Shown piece after piece: positions 7,842 through 16,088 of a DNA stretch of 64,000 nt (positions within the stretch are counted from its first letter, which is position 1; each line of letters opens with the position of its first letter). Source of the DNA: Clostridium sp. KNHs205 (GTDB lineage Bacteria; Bacillota; Clostridia; Lachnospirales; Lachnospiraceae); NCBI RefSeq assembly GCF_000702945.1, contig NZ_JNLE01000003.1:411001-475000 (forward strand). Direction: 5' to 3'. Both the position numbers and the translations under genes were made by a program. A model generated the notes under the pieces. That model saw only the letters and a program-made list of their open reading frames with translations, ran no database searches and was not told where the DNA came from.

Positions 7842-9578
7842 ATGATAAAAAAAGCAGGAAAAGATAAAACTGTAAGTATGGGCAGACAGATTGTTGTTAG
7901 AATAATGCTGGCTATCACAGCCGCCTTTCTTATCTTAGGAACCGTAACAACCTCCATTGCCTTTGATAAACTGTCTCAGTTTGCTGAGTCATCCTTCCAG
8001 TCCGTAATTACCGGATTAAGCGGCAGCCTGGAACAGCTAGGAATTTCAAAATCCTTTCATAACGGAACTCTGGATCAGTCCAAATTTGATACTTTAAAGA
8101 GTGAAGTCAATAAATATAAGAAAAATATTAATATGCTGTCTGACAGCATCTCCCTGATTACCCAAAAGGATGGGGAATATGTATATGTTTATGGAATAGA
8201 AGGCAATAAAGAGCATAACAGCAATGAAAAGCTTGTTAACACAGATAATTTACTGGTAAAAGCATATGAAACCGGAGAAGCACAGATTTCAGATTTCAAT
8301 ATCTCTTTTATCTGGGAACGGGAGCCTTTGGATTTCTATCTGCCGGTACAGTTATCCAATAATCAGAGCATGGTAATTCACACCACTGTGAAAACAGATT
8401 TAATCGCTCTTGTCCTGACCCTGGTATTGGCTGGCTTTATTGGTTTATTACTAATTGTATTAATCATAGTGAACATTATCGTTAATATTGTAGTAAGATC
8501 CCAAATGCGCTCTGTTGAAGTATTGGTGGAAAAAGTAGAGGAAATATCCAACCTGGAAGGAGATTTGACGAAACGTATAGATATTAAGAGCAATAATGAA
8601 ATAGGACTTTTAGCGAATCATGTAAACAATCTGCTGTGCACCGTCCATGACATGATGTTAACCATCAGTGAATCCTCCGAATACCTGAATAAAAGTACCG
8701 ATTCTTTTCAAGAGCTGATGGCAGTAACAAAGGAAACCACCGCTACACTCCAGTCCTCCGTATCGAAAAGCAAAGGAGCAATTGAACTCAGGTCCAAGGC
8801 AGAAGGTGAAGTAAACAGAAAAGTGTCTCAGATTAATGAAGCAGTATCTCAGGTTACCTTTCGATCAGAGAAGGTCGCGGCTGCCGCTGCCAAAACCACT
8901 GAAGAAGCCGTTGCAGGAAAAGATATTATGAGAGATATGAAGCTATACGTTCATGAATCCGTTCAGAAGGTATCCGAAACCGGTCAACAGGTTGCTCAGC
9001 TGAAGGAAGAATCTTCTCAGATTAATCAGATTATCGATAGTATCAGAAGTATTGCAAAACAAACCAATCTTCTGGCCCTTAACGCCTCCATTGAAGCCGC
9101 CCGGGCAGGTGAGCACGGAAAAGGTTTCTCCGTAGTAGCTGACGAAGTAAGAAAATTAGCAGAGGAATCCTCCCAACAAGCGGCTTCTATAGAAAAGTTG
9201 ATTCAGAGCATACAACAGAGCATTGGTAAGACTCAGTCATCCATGGAATCAGTTCTTACTACCATAAATAACGAGAGTAATATGGTGGACAAGGTTGATG
9301 ACCGCTTTACCGCGATTACCGATTCCGTATCCTCTGTTTCTGAAATGGTACAGGAAGTGTATGGAACTACGGAAGAGATATCCGCCTTCAGTGAAAGTGT
9401 TATGAATGAGCTACAGCAGATGGGGATTCATTTTAAACAAAGCGACGAAGTAATAGAAGAAATGATGGTCAGTATCTCAGAACAGAACAATAGTGTTCAG
9501 GGAATCACAGGACAGGTAGATACCCTTAGTAAGATTGCGGGACGCTTGGACCGAATGATACAGAAATTAAAGTTATAA
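7842..9578 (+). CDS. Methyl-accepting chemotaxis protein
   Basis: A 578-aa transmembrane chemoreceptor. It has TM1 at about 17-40, an extracellular sensor of about 145 residues, TM2 at about 187-218, a HAMP linker to about 270 and a long cytoplasmic coiled coil. The signalling tip is at about 400-430 with the nearly invariant [17 protein letters not shown]. It relays ligand binding to CheA/CheW. The ATG at 7842 is preferred over the longer frame from 7722: GGGAGGG lies just upstream and the first membrane segment then sits at the N-terminus. There are no chemotaxis genes nearby. The ligand is unknown; the sensor domain is not one I can name. Confidence 0.93.
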   Translation: MIKKAGKDKTVSMGRQIVVRIMLAITAAFLILGTVTTSIAFDKLSQFAESSFQSVITGLSGSLEQLGISKSFHNGTLDQSKFDTLKSEVNKYKKNINMLSDSISLITQKDGEYVYVYGIEGNKEHNSNEKLVNTDNLLVKAYETGEAQISDFNISFIWEREPLDFYLPVQLSNNQSMVIHTTVKTDLIALVLTLVLAGFIGLLLIVLIIVNIIVNIVVRSQMRSVEVLVEKVEEISNLEGDLTKRIDIKSNNEIGLLANHVNNLLCTVHDMMLTISESSEYLNKSTDSFQELMAVTKETTATLQSSVSKSKGAIELRSKAEGEVNRKVSQINEAVSQVTFRSEKVAAAAAKTTEEAVAGKDIMRDMKLYVHESVQKVSETGQQVAQLKEESSQINQIIDSIRSIAKQTNLLALNASIEAARAGEHGKGFSVVADEVRKLAEESSQQAASIEKLIQSIQQSIGKTQSSMESVLTTINNESNMVDKVDDRFTAITDSVSSVSEMVQEVYGTTEEISAFSESVMNELQQMGIHFKQSDEVIEEMMVSISEQNNSVQGITGQVDTLSKIAGRLDRMIQKLKL

Positions 9579-9688
9579 CCCGCTATGAATCGTTTATCCG
9601 GGTGTGTTTGAGAAATGCCCGTACCGGGCTGGTTGTCCATATTGTAAAATATTATTTTGCAATAGCCGTAAACCTGTCAAGTACAGAA

Positions 9689-9754
9689 GGGGATTAATAA
9701 CTCAACTGCTTTTAAAGTACAAACAGTAATAAGCACTCCTGGTTATTAATCCCC
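9689..9754. repeat. 13-bp perfect inverted repeat with 40-base loop
   Basis: GGGGATTAATAAC (9689-9701) and GTTATTAATCCCC (9742-9754) are exact reverse complements. They sit between the convergent ends of the chemoreceptor and the lipoprotein gene. No T tract follows on either strand, so a simple terminator is doubtful. Confidence 0.6.
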
Positions 9755-9766
9755 CGCTTAACCCGT

Positions 9767-10501
9767 TTATTCAATATTTCCTTGAAGGAGAATATATCCC
9801 ATACTATTATAGGTAGGAATAATAATACCGATATTATCACCATTAATATAGAAATCATTGGTATGAGCTTGTAGTTCATAATCATTTACAAAGGTCTCAA
9901 TAAATGGTGTATTGTCACTTTTTTCATCAAAATTATTCTCTACAACATCAAAATCAGTATACAGGTGTTCCTCTAAAAAGGATTGCTCTATTTCAAAAAA
10001 ATCTTTTAAATCCAGCTGCTGTTCACTGTTCATATCGATAGTAACTGCATGAGCAAAGCTGTTCGCCGTCTTTAGGTCACTTACTTCCCCAAGAAACAGT
10101 ATGCTTATTACGTCCTGATTTACCTCCATAAGTTGATAATCAACACGGTAATCATGATAGTTTCTGTTTGTTAATACATCATGATAATTAACCGCTTCTT
10201 TATAAAGGGTATCGTTAATACGATTTTCTTTCTCCGAATCTTCCATATTATAAACTTGGGGATATTTTATTTCCAGCGTCTTAGTCCATTGATTATTGTT
10301 ATCCGGTCTGGCCAGATCTTTATTGGTCAATTCACCAGGTGCAATTCCAAACCTGCCGGTACTGGCATACCACTTATCGGAAAATGTATCTTCACGTACT
10401 GCTTTCATTGAATCACTATTGTTTTCAGCATTGTCTTTATAACTACAGGCAGCTAATAAAAAACTGCTTAAAATCAGCATAGCCAGCCTTACTATTTTCA
10501 T
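9767..10501 (-). CDS. Lipoprotein, probable DUF4163/RsiV-like domain
   Basis: A 244-aa exported lipoprotein. The signal peptide MKIVRLAMLILSSFLLAAC ends in the lipobox LAAC, with C19 as the lipid-anchored residue. The mature part resembles extracytoplasmic DUF4163/RsiV-type domains (the blocks VISILFLGEVS and AHAVTIDMNSEQQLDLKDFF). RsiV proteins are anti-sigma factors that bind lysozyme, but this protein has no cytoplasmic anti-sigma part and no sigma factor nearby, so no such role is claimed. A TTG three codons upstream (10510) is an alternative start; the purine-rich site GGGGTGG is closer to that TTG. Confidence 0.7.
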   Translation of the reverse strand: MKIVRLAMLILSSFLLAACSYKDNAENNSDSMKAVREDTFSDKWYASTGRFGIAPGELTNKDLARPDNNNQWTKTLEIKYPQVYNMEDSEKENRINDTLYKEAVNYHDVLTNRNYHDYRVDYQLMEVNQDVISILFLGEVSDLKTANSFAHAVTIDMNSEQQLDLKDFFEIEQSFLEEHLYTDFDVVENNFDEKSDNTPFIETFVNDYELQAHTNDFYINGDNIGIIIPTYNSMGYILLQGNIE

Positions 10502-10796
10502 TCTGCCCAAAATTCCACCCCTACTCTCATTATTGCTTTTTTGTTATTCCTTTTCTTCTCCTATTATCCCCATATATAAAGTATTTCTGCAACACAGAGT
10601 TTTTATCTGTATAATTACTATAATTCTATAACAAAAAAGTTTATTTTACTATATTAAAAGATTACTATTTTGTAAATATAGAATCAATTGTTTCTTTTAG
10701 TATGAAAAGGGGACTACTATAACATATATGAAATAACTCAGGCAATGTGAATAAAATATTAAGCCCTTGGACATACTGCCGGTTCATATTTCACTG

Positions 10797-10994
10797 TTAG
10801 ATATACGCCATATAAATATTCTTTATCGTAAGAATTAATACTTGCTGCCCTAATGCTGCTAATTCAGGACTATTGATTAATCTTCTTTCATAAAGTAAAG
10901 ATGTCTTACGTATTAACCTGGATTCAACTATCTGGATTCTTTTCTTTACTTCTTCAGCCTGAACAGATAATTTTATATCCGAAAATTTTCGCAT
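10797..10994 (-). CDS. Small protein, possibly Spo0E-like
   Basis: A 65-aa, mostly helical protein. The pattern of a first helix (IKLSVQAEEVKKRIQIVESR), a turn, and a second helix beginning SPELAALGQQV resembles the two-helix Spo0E family of Spo0A-phosphate phosphatases, but the SQELD-type signature is not clear. The ATG has no good ribosome binding site. The strong AGGAGA upstream serves a 19-codon ORF in another frame that overlaps this start. Either the short ORF couples translation, or a frameshift has separated the gene from its true start. Confidence 0.45.
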   Translation of the reverse strand: MRKFSDIKLSVQAEEVKKRIQIVESRLIRKTSLLYERRLINSPELAALGQQVLILTIKNIYMAYI

Positions 10995-11032
10995 GACATA
11001 AAGTCTTCACTTTGGTAAACTGCTTTTTCCAT
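10973..11032 (-). CDS. 19-codon leader ORF overlapping the Spo0E-like start
   Basis: ATG at 11030-11032 with AGGAGA eight bases upstream encodes MEKAVYQSEDFMSCENFRI and then stops. It overlaps the first codons of the 65-aa ORF in a different frame. It has the best ribosome binding site in this region, so it is likely translated. It may be a leader peptide or the true N-terminus of a frameshifted gene. Confidence 0.35.
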   Translation of the reverse strand: MEKAVYQSEDFMSCENFRI

Positions 11033-11061
11033 ACCTTTTATCTCCTATTTTATGCATAATA

Positions 11062-11108
11062 AAAGAGCCAATATCCTGAAGTGACGTTCACCCAGATATT
11101 GGCTCTTT
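11062..11108 (-). terminator. Terminator after the acyltransferase gene
   Basis: AAAGAGCCAATATC (11062-11075) pairs with GATATTGGCTCTTT (11095-11108), a perfect 14-bp stem with an inner TGAA/TTCA pair. It lies 11 bases past the stop, with T residues on the minus-strand side. Confidence 0.85.
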
Positions 11109-11118
11109 ATATAAATTA

Positions 11119-11988
11119 TTAGCGTAAAATAATTCCACAACTTCTACCTAACAAATTCATTTTATAAAGTGCTTTTTGTTGCAAAGACGTTTCTTTGGGA
11201 TAATCTATCTTTGCACGATACCGATGTCCATAAATTCTTCGGATAGCGTCTTCATTATCTTGAACAGAGCCGATAATAGTAAATCGGTCAGCGAATTGCA
11301 TAATTCTACTATCCATTTGTAGAAATTCTCTTAATCCAGGATAGAGAAACCATGAATAGCAAATAAAAGCTTTATAATCATGTTTAGGAAAATATTTCCG
11401 GAAAAACTCACCTGCTATTATAAACGAATTACTAACAGCTTCCGGAGTCAAATCAGCTCCTTTTTGAATATGCACATTTATTACTGGCGCACCAGATGGG
11501 AGTTGCTTCTTCCATTTCTCTGGAAATGTCATATAGGGTTCTCCTAGAAATTCCTCATCAAGGTATATCATATGAAATAACTGAAACTGAATAGTTCCTA
11601 TTTTAAATATTACAATATTGAAAATATGTCGAAACCAAACCACACTATCAATATCTAACCCAATTTCATTGGTTTTATTTTCATATAATTTTGCTCTTAA
11701 AGATACATCAGAGATAGTATTTTTAAAAATAGTATCTGGTATTGATAAATTTTTATATTTCTTACTAACCTCAATTAGTTTATAAATAACAACAATTAAT
11801 CTAGTGAATGGTTTTCGTTTACATAAAGGGAAATTAGGAGCCTCCCCTTCATATGCCAATTCCGACTGCTTGCTAATCCATTTACTGTTCTTAACATAAT
11901 AATTTCTAATAGACTCCTGAATTTCAAGAGAGAACTCAAGTAATCTTAAAATTTCATTAAAATCATTGTATTCTTGTGTTTGATACAT
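11119..11988 (-). CDS. GNAT-like acyltransferase domain protein (NAT_N / GNAT_C type)
   Basis: A 289-aa protein. The C-terminal half contains the blocks INVHIQKGADLTPEAVSNSF and ICYSWFLYPGLREFL, which I associate with the two-domain acyltransferase family (N-acyltransferase N-terminal domain plus GNAT-like C-terminal domain). Its substrates are largely unknown. The second ATG (11986-11988) is chosen because GAGGG in ATGAGGGATATAATG serves it, while the first ATG at 12000 has no site. It stands alone and is followed by a strong terminator. I am confident of the family and not of the function. Confidence 0.7.
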   Translation of the reverse strand: MYQTQEYNDFNEILRLLEFSLEIQESIRNYYVKNSKWISKQSELAYEGEAPNFPLCKRKPFTRLIVVIYKLIEVSKKYKNLSIPDTIFKNTISDVSLRAKLYENKTNEIGLDIDSVVWFRHIFNIVIFKIGTIQFQLFHMIYLDEEFLGEPYMTFPEKWKKQLPSGAPVINVHIQKGADLTPEAVSNSFIIAGEFFRKYFPKHDYKAFICYSWFLYPGLREFLQMDSRIMQFADRFTIIGSVQDNEDAIRRIYGHRYRAKIDYPKETSLQQKALYKMNLLGRSCGIILR

Positions 11989-12499
11989 TATATCCCTCAT
12001 TTTATATTTGCACAGACTGCTTAAAATAAGACCTACTCATATGCGTCATAATAATTTTAAATCAAAATACATAATTTTACCATACCCATATGCTGATTTA
12101 TGAAATCCAAAGCTTATCTTAATCCACTCCAGATTATAATATAAACTTAAATCTCCATTAAATATATATTCTCCAATCACTTCCTACTATATAAAAAAGT
12201 CATCTTCACCTAATCATTATTTTCTGACCGACACTTGACCAACGAAAAAACAACCCTTATTTCAAATTTGACCAACAAATGACCGATAAAATCATCTCCC
12301 CGACCTATCCAGTCCCTTTTTGTTATGTCGGGTATCAACCCTTCAAAGTCAATTTTTCTCCTCTTCCCACATTTCCCTGCAACCCCTTGCAAACCCTCAT
12401 TTTCACATAGCTTTTGCCGACTACATCCTTGCCATTCCGGACACATCAAAAAAGCCCTAACCCAGCAGCTCTCTCGTCTGCCAAACTAGGACCTTGAAA
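11989..12499. other. AT-rich gap beside tRNA-Lys, possible scar of an integrated element
   Basis: About 510 bases with no convincing gene. The 79-aa minus-strand frame at 12210-12449 has no ribosome binding site, unusual Cys/Trp/Gly content and no recognisable family. Two short near-repeats (TTGACCAACGAAAA and TTGACCAACAAATGACC) occur at about 12236 and 12268. Lying directly 3' of a tRNA gene, it could be an old integration scar, but no integrase or duplicated tRNA end is visible. Confidence 0.3.
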
Positions 12500-12572
12500 T
12501 GCGCCTCCAGGGGCTCGAACCCTGGACACCCTGATTAAGAGTCAGGTGCTCTACCAACTGAGCTAGAAGCGC
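12500..12572 (-). tRNA. tRNA-Lys (anticodon CTT)
   Basis: The minus strand folds as a full cloverleaf. The acceptor stem is GCGCTTC with GAGGCGC, the D arm has AGCTCAGTTGGTAGAGC, the anticodon arm CTGACTCTTAATCAG has anticodon CTT, and the T arm is CCAGGGTTCGAGCCCCTGG. The discriminator is A and CCA is not encoded. Length is 73 nt. Confidence 0.97.
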
Positions 12573-12617
12573 TTATTCCGTATTTTTGCTTGTTCATATT
12601 TCCCGAACGCAAAAATG

Positions 12618-12646
12618 ATTATATAATATAAATTTTCAAATTGCAA
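12618..12646 (-). promoter_or_regulatory. tRNA-Lys promoter (TTGCAA-17-TATAAT)
   Basis: Minus-strand -35 TTGCAA (12641-12646) and -10 TATAAT (12618-12623) with 17-bp spacing, about 46 bases upstream of the mature tRNA 5' end. Confidence 0.75.
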
Positions 12647-12893
12647 GCATTTTTTCATATTTTTTTAATTTTTATTTTAATTCTTTACAAATGTTTTTCA
12701 ATTTGACATTTTTTGTTTATTTTAAAGCGTATTTAATCCTTAAGAATAGAGAATCTGATTTGGCTTATCCTTTTTCATGGCGGTTTTAAGAGATTCCTTA
12801 TTTGTAACACAATTTTACGGTATACTTTATATTATAGCTGTAAACCTAAAAAGAGAGCTGCCTATCCCATAGTTATCCTGTTACATAAAAATA

Positions 12894-12923
12894 CTGCTGC
12901 AACTTATGGTTAAATTGCAGCAG
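12894..12923 (-). terminator. Terminator after trxA
   Basis: CTGCTGCAA (12894-12902) pairs perfectly with TTGCAGCAG (12915-12923). On the minus strand it is followed by TATTTTTATG, just past the trxA stop. Confidence 0.85.
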
Positions 12924-12932
12924 CTTTAAATA

Positions 12933-13250
12933 TTATTTTATTTTCTCTAATTTATCAGTAAGCTGAGCCTTTGGCACAGCACCAACAATTGTATCCACTA
13001 CTTCTCCGTCTTTAATTAATAAAAGTGTAGGTATGGACATTACCCTGTATTTGCTGCTGATTCCGGGAGCTTCATCAACATTCAGCTTACCCACTTTCAC
13101 ACTGCCTTCATAATCAGCTGCCAGTTCTTCAATAACAGGAGCCATCATTTTGCAGGGACCGCACCAATCAGCATAAAAATCAACCAACACGGGAACCTGT
13201 GATTTTAATACTTCCTGTTCAAAATTATCATCTGTAAACTTATGAGCCAT
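12933..13250 (-). CDS. trxA: Thioredoxin
   Basis: A 105-aa cytoplasmic disulfide reductase of the standard thioredoxin fold. The active site is WCGPC (C30 and C33), with the cis-proline loop SIPTLLLIKDG. The ATG at 13248-13250 is chosen because AAAGGAGG lies just upstream. The longer frame from 13271 merely translates that ribosome binding site (KGGKR). No thioredoxin reductase lies next to it here. It is followed by its own terminator. Confidence 0.96.
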   Translation of the reverse strand: MAHKFTDDNFEQEVLKSQVPVLVDFYADWCGPCKMMAPVIEELAADYEGSVKVGKLNVDEAPGISSKYRVMSIPTLLLIKDGEVVDTIVGAVPKAQLTDKLEKIK

Positions 13251-13383
13251 TCTTTTTCCTCCTTTGAACATTTATGCTTAAATAATAACCAACTTCCAGA
13301 ATATCCATTTTCAACCTGGATACTTGTTTATTGATAGCTAGAAAGTGTTTTTAAAACCTCATCTAGTGTAACTTAAGTCTGCT

Positions 13384-13530
13384 TTATTTGCTGCCGCCCT
13401 TCTTCTTAAGACTTTTTCCTAAAAGGCCGCTCACTTCATCCCAGGAATTCTTCATCTGAAGAGCCTTCTTGTTCAACTCCATATTCCCGCCAAAGGTCCT
13501 GGCAAGTTGATTCTTAACGGAATTTTTCAT
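13384..13530 (-). CDS. Small basic protein, 48 aa (hypothetical)
   Basis: The short ORF starts MKNSVKNQLARTFGGNMEL and ends LLGKSLKKKGGSK. It has AGGTG eight bases before the ATG, a proper stop and codon use like its neighbours. It is strongly basic at the C-terminus with no membrane segment. I do not recognise a family; the ribosome binding site and composition suggest a real small protein. It lies between trmB and trxA on the same strand. Confidence 0.55.
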   Translation of the reverse strand: MKNSVKNQLARTFGGNMELNKKALQMKNSWDEVSGLLGKSLKKKGGSK

Positions 13531-13646
13531 AACAGTCACCTAATTGAAGTTCTTATCTTATTATATGCATAAATCAATAAATTGTACAGGGTTATAAAGG
13601 AATCTTTCTATGAATAAGTTAATCTTTCTATAATAAGTTGGTATTC

Positions 13647-14291
13647 TTATTTTTTCTCTCTATATATAACCATTCTGTGAATGGGATTTCCCAACCCTGA
13701 AAACTTCTCCTCATACTCCGTCATCACATTTCCTACTGCATACTCGCTGTGGTGCAGATCATAGGTATAATTTCTGAGAATCCACCCGGCATTTTCCACT
13801 TCTTCCAAGGAAAAATCAAAAAGAGGCCTGTTATCAGTTTTGAATATTATCTCTCCATCAGACTTTAAGAACTGGTCATACCTTCCGAGAAATTCCTTAG
13901 AGGTCAGTCTTCTTCTGGCATGACGGTCTTTCGGCCAGGGATCTGAGAAGTTCAGATATATTCTATCCACTTCCCCTTTGTCAAATACATCATTGATAAA
14001 CTCTGCATCTAATCTTAGAAAGAAGAGATTATTCAAATCCAGCTCTTTTCTCTTCTCAAGGCCGCGAATCAGCACACTTGAGTACTTTTCTATTCCAAGA
14101 TAATTAATCTTTGGATTCAACTGGGCCAGCTGACACAGAAACTGTCCTTTTCCCATACCAATTTCTATATGAATTGAATTATCATTACCAAAATAATCTT
14201 TCCAATTACCTTTTATTTTTTCTGGTTCATGGACCACGAAATCGTTTTTGGCTATTTCTTCCAAGGAACCCGGAACATTTCTTAATCGCAT
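13647..14291 (-). CDS. trmB: tRNA (guanine-N7-)-methyltransferase
   Basis: A 214-aa SAM-dependent enzyme that methylates G46 in the variable loop of tRNAs. Visible are the SAM-binding motif IHIEIGMGKGQFL (about 40-52), the GIEKYSSVL block and the signature YLNFSDPWPKDRHARRRL, which is diagnostic for TrmB. The length is normal. It reads toward trxA and diverges from the V-ATPase operon. Confidence 0.96.
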   Translation of the reverse strand: MRLRNVPGSLEEIAKNDFVVHEPEKIKGNWKDYFGNDNSIHIEIGMGKGQFLCQLAQLNPKINYLGIEKYSSVLIRGLEKRKELDLNNLFFLRLDAEFINDVFDKGEVDRIYLNFSDPWPKDRHARRRLTSKEFLGRYDQFLKSDGEIIFKTDNRPLFDFSLEEVENAGWILRNYTYDLHHSEYAVGNVMTEYEEKFSGLGNPIHRMVIYREKK

Positions 14292-14700
14292 ATACTATTC
14301 TCCCATAAAACTACATATTTTTTTATTTTGCGACTTTATTCTTATTGAAAAATTTGCTAATTAATTATATCATACAGCTAAAGAATAACAAGCATTTTCT
14401 CTTTTTTTAAAGATAAGTTGCCGTACATAAGACTTGAACAATTTTTCTTTTACTAAAATGTATTAAATTAATTATTTATAATTTATCGAAATTTGTACAT
14501 TTTCACGATGGTAATTTTAAATTTCTGTAGTATGATATAGCTGTGTTCCGGCTAAAAAAAGGGATGTTTTTTTTAAGCTTCCACTTCATCCGGACATACG
14601 CTTTTCATTTTTCAAGGTTAATTCTTTTCGCTTACATTTAATAATTATACTGCGTATATTATTGGTAAGCAAAACGAAAAATAAACGCAAGGAGGTAAAC
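14292..14700. other. Divergent intergenic region upstream of the V-ATPase operon
   Basis: AT-rich, 409 bases between trmB (minus) and the ATPase operon (+). Apart from the ATPase promoter near the right end I see no gene or known RNA element. Confidence 0.6.
14632..14660 (+). promoter_or_regulatory. V-ATPase operon promoter (TTACAT-17-TATATT)
   Basis: -35 TTACAT (14632-14637) and -10 TATATT (14655-14660), 17 bp apart. They lie about 40 bases before the first start codon and AAGGAGGT site. Confidence 0.55.
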
Positions 14701-15012
14701 ATGGAAAATGTAATTGGTCTGTTACACGACATTGAAGAAAAAGCGAATCTTATCATTGCACGTGCCAACGATGAAAAAGTGAAATTACACGAAGCCTTAA
14801 AAAATGATCTCGAAAAGTTGGATAAGGACGTGGCTGATAGTACGAATGCAAAACTTCTTGTATTAAAAAATCAGGTAAATAAGGAATTAGCCGCCGAAAA
14901 AGAAGCTATTACGAAGGACTGGGCAAAACAACTCACCGACTTGGAAGCTAATTATACCCAAAACCATGATGTATTCGTTGACAAAGTTATTCAGGAAATC
15001 ATTAGTGAGTAA
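14701..15012 (+). CDS. ntpF: V-type ATPase peripheral-stalk subunit G/H-like
   Basis: A 103-aa, highly charged protein predicted to be one long coiled coil, as in the G/H peripheral stalk of V/A-type ATPases (the partner of subunit E). The ATG at 14701 has a perfect AAGGAGGT site; the longer frame from 14662 has no site. It is the first gene of the ATPase operon (order F-C-I-K-G-E-A-B-D). Assignment rests on composition and position, since this subunit is poorly conserved. Confidence 0.8.
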   Translation: MENVIGLLHDIEEKANLIIARANDEKVKLHEALKNDLEKLDKDVADSTNAKLLVLKNQVNKELAAEKEAITKDWAKQLTDLEANYTQNHDVFVDKVIQEIISE

Positions 15013-15037
15013 ATAATTAGTTACAGGGAGGTTTGTT

Positions 15038-16072
15038 ATGAGCAATTTATTAGTTTATAGCGGGATTGTTACCAAGACCAAGGCCCTGGAGGCAAAATCG
15101 GTAAAAAGCGCGGACTATCAGTCAATAGCAAACTTTGAATCCACAGCAGATTTTATCGCCTATTTAAAATCCCATCCCGGATATGGGGGTGTTTTTGCAG
15201 GAATTGATGAGAACCTGATCCATCGCGGCCAGGTAGAGGGCATGATCATTAACTGCCTGTATCAGGATTTTTCAAAGCTTTACCGCTTTTCCAACCCGGA
15301 TCAAAGAAAGGTTCTTGATATTATCTTTCTCCGTTACGAAGTGAATATACTTAAAGCCTGTATGCATATGGTTTTCAACCAGCACAGAAATTACGATTTG
15401 GGTAATATTACAGAATTTTTTAACAAACACTCCAAAATCGATATTGCTGCACTTGCTACCTCTAAGTCAATGACTGAGTATGTTGAGCATTTAAAAGGCA
15501 GTGATTATTATTCTGTACTGACGAGCATTCAGAAAACGGATATAACCTCCTTTGATTATGAAATGAAGTTAGATATCCAATATTTTATGAAGGCCTGGAA
15601 ATTGAAAGACAGGGTATTGTCAGGAGATAATTTAAAGTATGTTACAGATACCTTAGGTCTTGAAATTGACCTGCTAAATATCATGTGGCTGTACCGCTCC
15701 AAGAAATTTTATAATTTACAGGTAAAAGATGCGTACGCCTATATTATTCCAATAACTTATAAGCTGAAAAAGGATAAGTTAATTAAACTGATGGAAACCT
15801 CCACCATTGAAGAATTCAGCGGGGTATTAAATACCACTCCCTATGATTTTATGGTTCCTTCCCTTGCTAATGGAACAATAGAAAAGGTATACCAAAATAC
15901 TGTATTAAAAAATTATAAGCTTCATAGAGATAAGTATCCGAATTCCATGGCACCCATCAGTTATTATTTGTATCTTAAGAGAACAGAAATAGACAGACTT
16001 ACCTCCGCTCTGGAGTGTATTCGTTATAAACTGGACCCTCAGGATACATTAAAATATATTACTTTTAATTGA
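15038..16072 (+). CDS. ntpC: V-type ATPase subunit C
   Basis: A 344-aa subunit of the vATP-synt_AC39 family, the conical socket joining the central stalk to the K-ring. The length and all-helical character fit, with the family's characteristic C-terminus (PISYYLYLKRTEIDRL). GGGAGG lies before the ATG. It is placed directly after the stalk gene, 25 bases apart, and before subunit I. Confidence 0.88.
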   Translation: MSNLLVYSGIVTKTKALEAKSVKSADYQSIANFESTADFIAYLKSHPGYGGVFAGIDENLIHRGQVEGMIINCLYQDFSKLYRFSNPDQRKVLDIIFLRYEVNILKACMHMVFNQHRNYDLGNITEFFNKHSKIDIAALATSKSMTEYVEHLKGSDYYSVLTSIQKTDITSFDYEMKLDIQYFMKAWKLKDRVLSGDNLKYVTDTLGLEIDLLNIMWLYRSKKFYNLQVKDAYAYIIPITYKLKKDKLIKLMETSTIEEFSGVLNTTPYDFMVPSLANGTIEKVYQNTVLKNYKLHRDKYPNSMAPISYYLYLKRTEIDRLTSALECIRYKLDPQDTLKYITFN

Positions 16073-16088
16073 ATCGGAGGTGCAATAA

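Larger units (their letters stand above)
12573..12932. other. AT-rich gap holding the tRNA-Lys promoter and the trxA terminator
   Basis: Between tRNA-Lys and trxA I see only the tRNA promoter (12618-12646) and the trxA terminator (12894-12923). There is no coding sequence. Confidence 0.6.

Noticed and set aside
12210..12449. 79-aa minus-strand frame next to tRNA-Lys
   Set aside because: No ribosome binding site, odd composition and no recognisable domain. Kept only as part of a possible integration scar.
12500..12572. tRNA-Lys as the active attachment site of a resident mobile element
   Set aside because: No integrase, no second copy of the tRNA 3' end and no phage or conjugation genes were found nearby.
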